DNA of 22,140 bases, from NCBI GenBank assembly GCA_014730235.1, contig WJIO01000451.1, positions 1-22,140 of the forward strand, given 5' to 3'. Of this stretch, positions 6,838 to 14,412 are shown piece after piece. The position numbers and the translations under genes are program-made. The stretch is from Candidatus Poribacteria bacterium. GTDB taxonomy: Bacteria > Poribacteria > DTPJ01 > WJIO01. Position 1 is the stretch's first letter; every line of letters starts with the position of its first letter. The notes beneath the pieces were generated by a model that did no database searches, had not been told where the DNA came from, and saw only the letters and a list, made by a program, of their open reading frames with translations.

Positions 6838-8136
6838 CTAATTACTCAGCCTTTGCATAAGTTTTAAAGAAGTCTTTATAATCTTGTTAGCCACGTTTTG
6901 ATCTACTGGATAGATACCATAAAGCATATATGCCGAATGAGTCTCATAACCACCTTCCTGAAAGGCTTTTTGTGTTGGCATATAACCTATACAGCCATTG
7001 GTATAACCAGTAACAAATGTATGATTAAAAGGTGAATCTTTTTTGATGCTAAGTCCTATATCAACAAACACCTCACCGGGAATACCGACTATGCCAATAT
7101 CTCCCAGCTTGATAACCTGGACTTCCACAGGAACTTTTGCTGCAAGCTTGACTTTTTTCACCATTGTAAGAGCATCCCGGGCCCATGTTAGGGTTATTTC
7201 TCTTTCCATGTCATGCTCTGTTTGATTGATTTCCTGTTTACGTCTATCTATAATAGCTTTAAGTTCTTCTTTTGATGGCAGTTGCCCTGAATTCAATTTC
7301 ACGATTTCTTTTGTCGTTTTTATTTCCACATCCGGTGATGTTTGTATAGCTTCGGAAACTTTCACTACTTCAGCACCCAGAACTTTACCCAGACTGGCGG
7401 CATCCTCAAAAGTACCTCTCCGGGCAGGATTTAAATCCCCGGTCATACCGTTGAAAAACATGGCAATGGAATTTTCACCATTTGCATTTTCAACAAAATC
7501 CATCGCATAACCGGGATAATCTCTTGATATAAGATAATTATCTCCACCCATAACCACAGGATGACATGCATAATTTACCATAGTGCATATATTTTTATCC
7601 TGTGTATCCTGTATTTTTATTATTCCCACCTGGTAATCAATAGCACCGGCAGGATTTACGCCAAGTATAACTCTATCATCCTGCCTCTGGCGTCTGTTGA
7701 CATTGATTTCAACATGACCTATGCCGGCACCAAGCTGAGCGTCTACCATATTACGATTGGCAATAGAAACAGCACCAGCTATCTTTTTTTCAAGTATGGA
7801 TACCCACTGCCTGTCCAGTTTACCAAAGCCTCGCAGGGGTGAAACCTGAGGACCAGAATGGGTATGGGTAGTGCTTATAAATACATTTTCGACATCAATG
7901 TCTGTCATGTTCTTGACTTTATTGCGGATAGATGAAACAGAACTTTCGTCAAGATTTAAAAGATCACAACTCACAAGGCATATTTTTATTTGCCCATCGT
8001 AAAATACAACGGCTTTGGCATATAAGTCGTCATGAATTCCCTCTGAAGGTTTTACTCTGTTACCAAACCCTGTCATATTTATTCCCGCATAGGGTGTTAT
8101 ATTAACCGCTGCCGTTCCTACCTTAAGTTTTGTCAT
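6838..8136 (-). CDS. Neutral/alkaline non-lysosomal ceramidase N-terminal-domain family hydrolase
   Basis: This 432-residue protein corresponds to the catalytic N-terminal domain of the neutral ceramidase family. Visible motifs are VGTAAVNITPYAG near the N-terminus, the zinc-binding STTHTHSGPQ (residues 88-97), YACHPVVMG (further metal ligand) and FNGMTGDLNPAR. GYTNGCIGYMPT and EGGYETHSA lie near the C-terminus. Known family members cut the amide bond of ceramide, but many bacterial proteins of this single-domain length lack the C-terminal immunoglobulin-like domain and have no demonstrated substrate. No signal peptide is seen, so it is probably cytoplasmic, which argues against bulk lipid hydrolysis outside the cell. 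It is preceded by a fair promoter and co-transcribed with the thymidylate synthase gene. Confidence 0.88.
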   Translation of the reverse strand: MTKLKVGTAAVNITPYAGINMTGFGNRVKPSEGIHDDLYAKAVVFYDGQIKICLVSCDLLNLDESSVSSIRNKVKNMTDIDVENVFISTTHTHSGPQVSPLRGFGKLDRQWVSILEKKIAGAVSIANRNMVDAQLGAGIGHVEINVNRRQRQDDRVILGVNPAGAIDYQVGIIKIQDTQDKNICTMVNYACHPVVMGGDNYLISRDYPGYAMDFVENANGENSIAMFFNGMTGDLNPARRGTFEDAASLGKVLGAEVVKVSEAIQTSPDVEIKTTKEIVKLNSGQLPSKEELKAIIDRRKQEINQTEHDMEREITLTWARDALTMVKKVKLAAKVPVEVQVIKLGDIGIVGIPGEVFVDIGLSIKKDSPFNHTFVTGYTNGCIGYMPTQKAFQEGGYETHSAYMLYGIYPVDQNVANKIIKTSLKLMQRLSN

Positions 8137-8202
8137 GTTCTATAATCTCTATTAATGAAGTAATTTTAAATTTTGCCTTTATGCTGTTAAATAGACTTTA
8201 CC

Positions 8203-8231
8203 ATAATATCAAAATGTAACAGAAAATTCAA
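8203..8231 (-). promoter_or_regulatory. Predicted sigma-70 promoter for the ceramidase-like/thymidylate synthase pair
   Basis: On the minus strand, TTGAAT (complement of 8226-8231, 4/6) and TATTAT (complement of 8203-8208, 5/6) are spaced by exactly 17 bp. They lie in the 122-bp gap upstream of the gene starting at 8136. The leader would be about 60 bases. No terminator-like hairpin for the upstream gene was seen in this gap. Confidence 0.5.
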
Positions 8232-8258
8232 CAAAAATCTCTGAACTTTGCATATGAT

Positions 8259-9632
8259 CTATATACTGAGGGAAACCTCAATATTATTAAGTCCCTCTTC
8301 CAGGTCTAATCTTATGAAAATCAGTTGATTCCCAATCCATTTTACTGCACGGGCATTTGTTGAGACAAGGTTAAACGTAGAGTGATCATCCCATATTGTC
8401 AGGCCGAAAGGCATTTTCTTTATAGATTCAATATCAAATTCCATTATAAGCTTTTCCCTGTCTCTGGATGGTCTGAAGGATGACATAGTTGGTATTTCTT
8501 TTTCTATGTAAGATTGGGTATCAAAAGGTGGGCGAAAATAATTTCGCATTTCAACAGGGAACATCTCACCTTCATTGAATATCATCTGACATTCGTGGTC
8601 ATAATAGAAAAAAGTCATGGGATATGGAGGTTTTTTCTTTGGATCAGTAGAAGCGAAGAATTCAATATCAAGATTCATGGGTATTATACCTCCAGAAAGC
8701 ATGCTACAACTTTCTGTCCGGCTGAATTGATTTTTATAATATTTAACCGCATCAAGTATAGTTATTGGTTGGATATTTTTATTTAATCTAACTTCCCTGA
8801 AAAAGCCGTTTAATATATCCACCAGTTCCTCTATTGTGCCTTTATTATATTCCTGATAACTGGAATACTGCATGTCCCAAGCAGATTGAGCCTGTATAAA
8901 GGTTAAAAAGCGATTCCAGGATACGTTCTTTATATATTCATTTATTAAAGCATTTGCGTATGAGAGATTTTTGTTTGCGATTAGCTTGGAATCTCTCATT
9001 GATTTTGGTACGACGGAAAATACCTGGTAATTTCCACTGTGGTAGGCACTGTTGAGGTTTAACGAATTTTGCTCAATACCAACAATCCCGCTTTCGTCCT
9101 GACCTGGGATATTATGATAATGTTTTGAGATGAAGAAAAAACTCCAGGGACACCCTTTATCCGTATTGTTATCATCATCGTTCCATCTGTAACCCCATAA
9201 TCCTTTGCAGCCTTTATCCTGAAATATCTCTAATATTGCTTCCGATTTGGCATCAACAGAAACAACATTAAACTCCCACCAGGGTAGAGCCTCTTTAACT
9301 TTTCGTATTTCTTCATCAAGCAAATCAGGCAAATGCTGCTGCAGTAAAAGGACTTCCTCTGCTTTGGATGATGGTGCAATTTCTTTTTCTTTGAATATCC
9401 CGGAAATATTAATATGAAGAATTATTTGATCACCATATTCATGATGACCATTGTTAATAATATTGCTGGCTTGATTGGCGGAATAGCTATCCACTAACCA
9501 TGTTACAGGTAGGCTGAATTTATGAGCTAAAGCAGATAAAAGCTTCATTCCCTCTACGGGAACATCAGGATTGTTCTCCGTAATTTTTGTCAATGCTGGA
9601 CATAAAAAAGAATAGACAAGTTTATCTTCCAT
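8259..9632 (-). CDS. Polysaccharide-deacetylase/NodB-fold-like protein, function unknown
   Basis: This 457-residue protein has no signal peptide. The N-terminal third resembles the distorted beta-barrel of NodB-type deacetylases and related carbohydrate-active proteins. Segments are VPVEGMKLLSALAHKFSLPV followed by TWLVDSY (Asp48), HHEYGDQIILHIN (His63/64, Asp68, His73), and near 117-165 WWEFNVVSVDAKSEAILEIF, KGLWGYRW and KGCPWSFFF. In true deacetylases an Asp and a His-x3-His bind metal; that exact HxxxH is not obvious, so catalysis is uncertain. The C-terminal 150 residues (EMRNYFRPPFDTQSYI, FGLTIWDDHSTFNLVS) look like a beta-rich accessory domain. ATG 9632 has no clear ribosome site. The gene stands after the yajC hairpin, so its promoter is unclear. 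The fold assignment is tentative. Confidence 0.6.
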   Translation of the reverse strand: MEDKLVYSFLCPALTKITENNPDVPVEGMKLLSALAHKFSLPVTWLVDSYSANQASNIINNGHHEYGDQIILHINISGIFKEKEIAPSSKAEEVLLLQQHLPDLLDEEIRKVKEALPWWEFNVVSVDAKSEAILEIFQDKGCKGLWGYRWNDDDNNTDKGCPWSFFFISKHYHNIPGQDESGIVGIEQNSLNLNSAYHSGNYQVFSVVPKSMRDSKLIANKNLSYANALINEYIKNVSWNRFLTFIQAQSAWDMQYSSYQEYNKGTIEELVDILNGFFREVRLNKNIQPITILDAVKYYKNQFSRTESCSMLSGGIIPMNLDIEFFASTDPKKKPPYPMTFFYYDHECQMIFNEGEMFPVEMRNYFRPPFDTQSYIEKEIPTMSSFRPSRDREKLIMEFDIESIKKMPFGLTIWDDHSTFNLVSTNARAVKWIGNQLIFIRLDLEEGLNNIEVSLSI

Positions 9633-9652
9633 TGGTTATAAATTAATTTCAG

Positions 9653-9697
9653 CATCATTCCGGGAAAGGCTGATAATCAGCCTTTCCCGGAATGATG
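9653..9697. terminator. 22-bp perfect palindromic hairpin after yajC, probable transcript end
   Basis: Bases 9653-9674 pair perfectly with 9676-9697 around a single central A, a 22-bp stem containing ATTCCGGGAAAGGC. It starts 12 bases past the yajC stop on the minus strand and ends 20 bases before the next start. The stem is GC-rich and stable, but no T-tract follows in either direction, so a Rho-independent mechanism is not assured. Exact symmetry would also suit a cruciform, a repetitive extragenic palindrome or a 3'-end-protecting stem. Confidence 0.55.
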
Positions 9698-9709
9698 GAT
9701 TTGTATTAC

Positions 9710-10006
9710 TTATTCACCTTCTATAAGTTCACCAGCGCGATTTAAAAATGCTATACGCGCTCTGGAAACTTCAATTTTAACGTCTTCGTCTTTAACAGTA
9801 GCAACTTTCAAAACTGCTACAGTTTCTTTCAATCCCACTATAGTTCCGTGTATACCACCCTCTGTAACAACCGTATCTCCCTTGGATAAGTTATTCAGCA
9901 TGTTCTGATGTTTTTTCATTTTCTTCTGCTGTGGTCTTATCAAAATAAAATAGAAGATACCAAAGATAAGTATAAGGGGAACAATAGTTCCAAGAATTCC
10001 CTCCAT
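9710..10006 (-). CDS. yajC: Preprotein translocase accessory subunit YajC
   Basis: This 98-residue protein has the standard YajC layout. A single transmembrane helix (residues about 5-23, GTIVPLILIFGIFYFILI) runs directly into the signature RPQQKKMKKHQ. A small soluble domain follows, with LSKGDTVVTEGGIHGTIVGL. YajC joins SecDF-YidC as an inner-membrane accessory of the Sec channel. GGAGG lies 8-12 bases before the ATG. It is the last gene of the yebC-ruv-queA run, 53 bp after queA. In many bacteria secD and secF follow yajC; here a NodB-like gene follows instead, behind a strong hairpin. Confidence 0.95.
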   Translation of the reverse strand: MEGILGTIVPLILIFGIFYFILIRPQQKKMKKHQNMLNNLSKGDTVVTEGGIHGTIVGLKETVAVLKVATVKDEDVKIEVSRARIAFLNRAGELIEGE

Positions 10007-10059
10007 TACATTTCCTCCAATTTTCGGACTGGAAATATAGTTCGCATTAATTCCAGTCG

Positions 10060-11091
10060 TTAAAGTATAAGCATTGCATCTCCGTAGCTGTAAAATCTAT
10101 ACTTTGTTTTGACTGCCTCTTCATAAGCCTTTAAGATAAAATCCCTGCTGGCAAAAGCTGATACTAACATAATTAAGGTTGAACGAGGCAGATGAAAGTT
10201 GGTTATCAAAACATCAACTATACGGAATTTATAACCCGGATATATGAAAATATCGGTAATACCGGAACCTGGTAGTGTTTTACCATGAGAATCTACTGAT
10301 GATTCCAGGGTTCTCACAGAAGTTGTACCTACTGCAATAATTTTTCCACCCCTGTTTTTAGCTTCATTTATCTTTTCAGCGGCTTCATTTGTTATTTCAT
10401 ATTCTTCAGAATGAATATGATGTTCCTCCACATCTTCAGACCTCACTGGCTGAAATGTACCTAGACCAACGTGAAGGGTTAATTCGACTTTCTCTATACC
10501 CTTTGACGCAAGTTTCTTTAATAACGTTGGCGTAAAATGAAGGCCCGCTGTAGGAGCCGCCACTGCTCCATTTTGACTGGCGTATACTGTTTGATAACGC
10601 TTTTTATCCTCCTCTTCCGCGTTTCTTCTGATATAAGGAGGTAAAGGTGGTTTACCCAGGTCGTCCAAAATTTTATTGAAATTTTCGTTATACGAAAATT
10701 TCAATAAACGTCCCCCTGTGTCAGTTTTACCTAATACTTCAGCTTCAAGCCTTCCATCACCAAATATCAATCTGGTTCCCGGTTTAAGCCTGCTGCTGCG
10801 CTTTACAAGTCCTTCCCATATATCATTACCTTTTGGTTTCAGGAGAAGTACCTCATAACTTCCGCCGCTTCCAGCCCTTTTACCCATAAGCCGGGCGGGA
10901 ATTACCTTTGTATTATTTACCACCAACAGGTCACTGGATGTAAGGAATTCGGGTAAATCCGAAAACCTTCGATGCTTTATGCTTTCATTAGCTCTATTTA
11001 GCACCATAAGCCGGGATTCATCACGTTGGTTTAGGGGATACTGGGCGATGAGTTCTTCTGGCAGGTGATAATCAAAAAGGGATGTTTTCAT
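10060..11091 (-). CDS. queA: S-adenosylmethionine:tRNA ribosyltransferase-isomerase QueA
   Basis: This full-length 343-residue QueA transfers and isomerises the ribosyl moiety of SAM onto preQ1 in tRNA, making epoxyqueuosine at wobble position 34. Characteristic segments in order are LFDYHLPEELIAQYP at the N-terminus, DLLVVNNTKVIPARL (54-68), GAVAAPTAGLHFT (175-187), LTLHVGLGTFQPV (205-217), HIHSEEYEI, VGTTSVRTLES and LITNFHLPRSTLIMLVSAFA (296-315), ending in RFYSYGDAMLIL. It lies 12 bp after a DUF2905 gene. The usual partner tgt (tRNA-guanine transglycosylase) is not beside it, so queuosine completion depends on genes elsewhere. Confidence 0.97.
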   Translation of the reverse strand: MKTSLFDYHLPEELIAQYPLNQRDESRLMVLNRANESIKHRRFSDLPEFLTSSDLLVVNNTKVIPARLMGKRAGSGGSYEVLLLKPKGNDIWEGLVKRSSRLKPGTRLIFGDGRLEAEVLGKTDTGGRLLKFSYNENFNKILDDLGKPPLPPYIRRNAEEEDKKRYQTVYASQNGAVAAPTAGLHFTPTLLKKLASKGIEKVELTLHVGLGTFQPVRSEDVEEHHIHSEEYEITNEAAEKINEAKNRGGKIIAVGTTSVRTLESSVDSHGKTLPGSGITDIFIYPGYKFRIVDVLITNFHLPRSTLIMLVSAFASRDFILKAYEEAVKTKYRFYSYGDAMLIL

Positions 11092-11103
11092 ACTAGCTCA
11101 GGT

Positions 11104-11322
11104 CTATCTTTTTCCCAGAAGGCGAAATAATAAGGTTAATATAATACTTATGATAATACATGTGGTAATCGGAAAATAAAAGGAAAATCCATCGCGCTTT
11201 ATGCGAATATCCCCCGGAAGTTTACCCAGCCATGAAACACGTCCCGAAAGAAGAATTATTCCACCAAGAGCGATTATGATAACACCGAAAATAATCAGTG
11301 ACTTACCTAATAACTCTCTCAT
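11104..11322 (-). CDS. DUF2905 small membrane protein
   Basis: This 72-residue protein has two hydrophobic helices. The first spans residues about 7-27 (KSLIIFGVIIIALGGIILL) and the second about 47-66 (FYFPITTCIIISIILTLLF). They are joined by the conserved loop WLGKLPGDIRIKRDGFSFYFP, which defines the DUF2905 family. The function is unknown. The gene is commonly found between ruvB and queA, exactly as here (6 bp after ruvB and 12 bp before queA), so it is translated from the same messenger. It is expected in the inner membrane. Confidence 0.92.
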   Translation of the reverse strand: MRELLGKSLIIFGVIIIALGGIILLSGRVSWLGKLPGDIRIKRDGFSFYFPITTCIIISIILTLLFRLLGKR

Positions 11323-11328
11323 TTCTAA

Positions 11329-12354
11329 TCAATCCCAGAGTTCCTGTTGATGTGCTGGTATTTTTATATCCAGATGGTCGTATGCCAGCTTTGTGGCTAC
11401 TCTACCTCGCTGTGTTCTGCTGATTAAACCGGCCTGGATTAAATAAGGTTCATGGGCATCCTCAACAGTTCGATCCTCTTCGTTGACTGAAATGGCTATA
11501 GTTGACAGACCAACAGGACCTCCGCTGAATTTCTCAATTATAGTCCTGAGGATTTCCCGATCCATCTCTTCAAGACCCAGTTCGTCAACCTCGTAAAAGT
11601 CCAGGGATTTTGTGGCTATCTCCGCGCTTATTATATCTTTTCCCTTGTACTGAACGTAATCCCGAACGCGTCTTAGCATACGTTTGGCAACTCTGGGAGT
11701 TCCCCGAGAGCGGCTTGCGATAATCCTGTCTGCGCCACCTTCTACATCAATTCCTATCTTTAATAATTCGGCGTCTCTTCTTATAATTTTGCTCAAATGT
11801 TCCACGTCATAAAAATCCAGCCTGAGGTTTATACCAAATCTATCTCTGAAAGGTGCAGAAAGCAATCCCATTCGGGTAGTGGCGCCTACCAAAGTAAACT
11901 TGGGCAGTGAAATTGGCACTGTCCTGGCATTGGGTCCCTGCCCGAGGATTATATCCAGCCGATAATCTTCCATAGCTGGATAAAGCATTTCCTGAATTTC
12001 GTTTCTGGTGCGGTGAATTTCGTCAATGAAAAGAACATCGCCAGCTTTGAGATTTGTAAGAATAGCCGCCAAATCCATCTTCTGAACCAGCATGGGGCCT
12101 ACAGTGGTTCTTACGCCAACGTCCATTTCATGGGAAATGATGTTTGCTAATGTGGATTTTCCCAACCCCTGGGGTCCGCTGAGCAAAACGTGTTCCAGAA
12201 CCTCATTTCGGCTTTTGGCTGCCTCGATGGCTATTCTTAGCTGTTCTTTAACTTTTTCCTGGCCTATAAAATCGTCAAATCGTTTTGGTCGAAATGTATA
12301 ATCATCCCATTTGTCGTTATCTTGAGCACCAGGATCTACAATTCTTTCGTCCAT
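11329..12354 (-). CDS. ruvB: Holliday junction branch migration ATPase RuvB
   Basis: This 341-residue AAA+ motor drives branch migration of Holliday junctions together with RuvA. Visible elements are the N-terminal FRPKRFDDFIGQEKVKEQL (21-39), Walker A GPQGLGKST (60-68), Walker B VLFIDEIHR (107-115) and sensor 1 with arginine finger GATTRMGLLSAPFRDRFG. The C-terminal winged helix contains GGPVGLSTIAISV and EPYLIQAGLISRTQRGR. The Walker A has Gln where most RuvB proteins have Pro (GPPGLGKTT) and Ser in place of the first Thr; both changes look tolerable. It follows ruvA by 35 bp and precedes the DUF2905 gene by 6 bp. Confidence 0.97.
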   Translation of the reverse strand: MDERIVDPGAQDNDKWDDYTFRPKRFDDFIGQEKVKEQLRIAIEAAKSRNEVLEHVLLSGPQGLGKSTLANIISHEMDVGVRTTVGPMLVQKMDLAAILTNLKAGDVLFIDEIHRTRNEIQEMLYPAMEDYRLDIILGQGPNARTVPISLPKFTLVGATTRMGLLSAPFRDRFGINLRLDFYDVEHLSKIIRRDAELLKIGIDVEGGADRIIASRSRGTPRVAKRMLRRVRDYVQYKGKDIISAEIATKSLDFYEVDELGLEEMDREILRTIIEKFSGGPVGLSTIAISVNEEDRTVEDAHEPYLIQAGLISRTQRGRVATKLAYDHLDIKIPAHQQELWD

Positions 12355-12389
12355 TCTATCACCTGAGTAAACCAGTTTAATGGATTATA

Positions 12390-12983
12390 TCAACTTTTTA
12401 ATAATCTTATAGCTTCAGTTATAACATCTTCAAGGTTTGCATCTTCACCTAAACGACGTTCTGCCCGGTAAACGGCATATTCGGCGGCTGATTGGCTTAC
12501 GTCCAGACCCATTAAAGCCAGAACTGCGTCGTTGCCTGATTCCGGAGCGATCATCTTTGCCATTTCATCATCAATATGAATTTTTCCGATTTTGTCTTTA
12601 AGTTCCAGAACAATGCGTTCTGCGGATTTTTTGCCAATTCCGGGTATTTTTGTCAAAGCCTTTGTGTTGCCCTGGGCAACGGAAGTTCTGAATTCATCTA
12701 CAGATAAAGTGGATAATATGCTTAAGGCGACCTTAGCACCTATACCAGAAATAGACAGGACTAATTCAAAAAGGTCTTTCTCCTCACCTGATAAAAAGCC
12801 GTATAGTTCGGCTGTATCTTCCCTGATATGATGATAAGTATGCAGTTTTAACTGATCACCCACAGCAGGCAGTTCCTGGTATGTGGAAAGCGGGATAAAT
12901 ACTTCATATCCCATACCATTTACATCTATTATAGCCAGATTTGGTTCTTTATGATCCAGCACACCTCGGACATAAGCAATCAT
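12390..12983 (-). CDS. ruvA: Holliday junction-binding protein RuvA
   Basis: This 197-residue protein has the three RuvA domains. An OB-fold lies at about 1-63 (MIAYVRGVLDHKEPNLAIID, GYEVFIPLSTY). The tandem helix-hairpin-helix domain contains LSISGIGAKVALSILS and LTKIPGIGKKSAERIVLELK, which hold the junction backbone. A C-terminal three-helix domain (about 150-197, NDAVLALMGLDVSQSAAEYA) contacts RuvB. RuvA tetramers bind four-way junctions and load RuvB hexamers. It lies 15 bp after ruvC within the minus-strand operon. Confidence 0.96.
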   Translation of the reverse strand: MIAYVRGVLDHKEPNLAIIDVNGMGYEVFIPLSTYQELPAVGDQLKLHTYHHIREDTAELYGFLSGEEKDLFELVLSISGIGAKVALSILSTLSVDEFRTSVAQGNTKALTKIPGIGKKSAERIVLELKDKIGKIHIDDEMAKMIAPESGNDAVLALMGLDVSQSAAEYAVYRAERRLGEDANLEDVITEAIRLLKS

Positions 12984-12998
12984 GCTGAATTCACCTCT

Positions 12999-13505
12999 CT
13001 ATATTTTTCTGTCAGTTCCCAAAGCATTTCTCATCCTGTAAGAGCTTAAATGACATATAGCCAGGGCCAGGGCATCGGCGGCGTCATCGGGTTTGGGTAT
13101 TTCAGAAAGGCCAAGCAAAACCTTTATCATTTGTTGTATTTGTGCTTTATCTGCTCTACCATATCCTGTTACAGCTTGCTTTACCTGTATAGGTGTATAT
13201 TCCCGCAGTTCCAGTTCTGCAATTGCACTGGTTAGAATTACAACACCCCTGGCCTGGGCCACGAGCATGGCAGTGGATATATTTTTATTAAAGAAAAGCT
13301 CCTCTATTGCCACCACATCGGGTTTATATTCATCAATCAGAGAGTTTATGCCTTCATGTATTTTTTTTACACGCTGGGGATATGGTGTTTTGGCTTTGGT
13401 GCGGATAACACCATAATCAATTTGATGCAGGCTTCCGTCGGATGAATCTGAAACGAGGCCGTATCCTGTAATTGCTGTTCCTGGATCTACTCCTAATACA
13501 ATCAT
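12999..13505 (-). CDS. ruvC: Crossover junction endodeoxyribonuclease RuvC
   Basis: This 168-residue RNase H-fold resolvase cuts Holliday junctions symmetrically. The four acidic metal ligands are all present: Asp7 in VLGVDPGTAITGYG, Glu68 in VAIEELFF, and Asp141 and Asp144 in PDDAADALALAICH. The DNA-contacting segment ARGVVI and the TGYGRADKAQIQQM stretch also match the family. ATG 13505 is 8 bp after the yebC stop, so expression is coupled. The length is typical (about 160-175). Confidence 0.97.
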   Translation of the reverse strand: MIVLGVDPGTAITGYGLVSDSSDGSLHQIDYGVIRTKAKTPYPQRVKKIHEGINSLIDEYKPDVVAIEELFFNKNISTAMLVAQARGVVILTSAIAELELREYTPIQVKQAVTGYGRADKAQIQQMIKVLLGLSEIPKPDDAADALALAICHLSSYRMRNALGTDRKI

Positions 13506-13513
13506 AATATAAA

Positions 13514-14260
13514 TTATGCAACCTGATCGAGGATTTCGTCTGGCATATCGAAGTTTGCGTATACATTCTGAACGTCGTCATAATCTTCCAGACTTTCCAG
13601 AAGTTTCAGCATTTGCATGGCCTCTTTGCCATCAATTTCCACTGTTGATTGTGGAATCATGCTTATTTCTGCCATGGATATCTCTATATCTGCTTCATCA
13701 ATAGCTTCTCTAACTACTTCAAAATCTTCGGGTTGAGTTGTTATTTCGTATGAATCACCGTTATCAGTTACATCTTCAGCGCCAGATTCAAGAGCTATCA
13801 TTATAATTTCATCTTCATCAGCTTTATCTTTATCAACGACTATGAGTCCTTTTTTATCAAATAACCATGCAACAGAACCCATTTCGCCCATATTTCCACC
13901 ATTTTTTGAGAAAATATATCTCATATCAGCTGTAGATCTATTGCGGTTATCTGTAACGACTTCTACCAAGACAGCTACACCCTGGGGGCCATAACCTTCG
14001 TATGTAATCTCTTCGTATGAAAGCCCTGGCAGTTCGCCAGTTCCCCTTAATATGCCTCTTTCGATATTATCGTTAGGCATATTCTGGGCTTTTGCATTGG
14101 CGATAGCAGTCCTCAATCTGGGATTGGTCTCAGGATCGCCTCCGCCCTCTCTGGCTGCCAGAGTGATTTCCTTTATAAGCTTTGTAAATATCTTACCTTT
14201 TTTGGCATCGGCTGCTGCCTTTTTGTGTTTTATTGTTGACCACTTGGAATGGCCGGACAT
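13514..14260 (-). CDS. yebC: YebC/PmpR (TACO1) family protein
   Basis: The 248-residue product begins with the universal family N-terminus [20 protein letters not shown]. It continues with [36 protein letters not shown] and [20 protein letters not shown], and has the usual acidic C-terminal half. Members were described as DNA-binding regulators (PmpR), and more recent work links YebC/TACO1 to translation through difficult proline-rich stretches. Start choice: ATG 14260 has AGGAGG eight bases upstream (14268-14273). An in-frame ATG 24 codons further out would fall inside the predicted promoter (14304-14332), so it was rejected. It is the first gene of the run through yajC. Confidence 0.96.
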   Translation of the reverse strand: MSGHSKWSTIKHKKAAADAKKGKIFTKLIKEITLAAREGGGDPETNPRLRTAIANAKAQNMPNDNIERGILRGTGELPGLSYEEITYEGYGPQGVAVLVEVVTDNRNRSTADMRYIFSKNGGNMGEMGSVAWLFDKKGLIVVDKDKADEDEIIMIALESGAEDVTDNGDSYEITTQPEDFEVVREAIDEADIEISMAEISMIPQSTVEIDGKEAMQMLKLLESLEDYDDVQNVYANFDMPDEILDQVA

Positions 14261-14303
14261 TTTCGTTCCTCCTTTCATTAATTTACATAAATAACCATTC
14301 AAA

Positions 14304-14332
14304 ATTATACACCAGTGTCCTTTGGGTTTCAA
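14304..14332 (-). promoter_or_regulatory. Strong sigma-70 promoter of the yebC-ruvCAB-queA-yajC operon
   Basis: On the minus strand, TTGAAA (complement of 14327-14332, 5/6) and a perfect TATAAT (complement of 14304-14309) are separated by 17 bp. The predicted start near 14297 gives a leader of about 37 bases to the yebC ATG. Confidence 0.75.
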
Positions 14333-14343
14333 GGTTTTTCTGA

Positions 14344-14372
14344 TTGAATATAAATCCCATCAATGATATACT
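14344..14372 (+). promoter_or_regulatory. Predicted promoter for the URO-D/methyltransferase fusion gene
   Basis: TTGAAT (14344-14349, 4/6) and TATACT (14367-14372, 5/6) are spaced by 17 bp. It is back to back with the yebC promoter, with only 11 bp between their -35 boxes. The leader would be about 34 bases. An AAAGGA ribosome site (about 14397-14402) precedes ATG 14413. Confidence 0.55.
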
Positions 14373-14412
14373 GGCTATGCAATACATATATGATTGAAAG
14401 GAAAAATTAAAT

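Noticed and set aside
7226-7510. Plus-strand open frames opposite the ceramidase-like gene
   Set aside because: They are antisense shadows of a well-supported coding region, with low-complexity Ser/Phe-rich translations.
10027-10058. GACTGGAA ... TTCCAGTC inverted repeat between queA and yajC
   Set aside because: The arms are only 8 bp with a 16-base loop and no T-tract; yajC appears to be read from the same transcript, so it is not called a terminator.
13093-13416. Plus-strand open frame of 107 codons opposite ruvC
   Set aside because: It lies entirely antisense to a gene with all four RuvC catalytic acids; no ribosome site or family pattern supports it.
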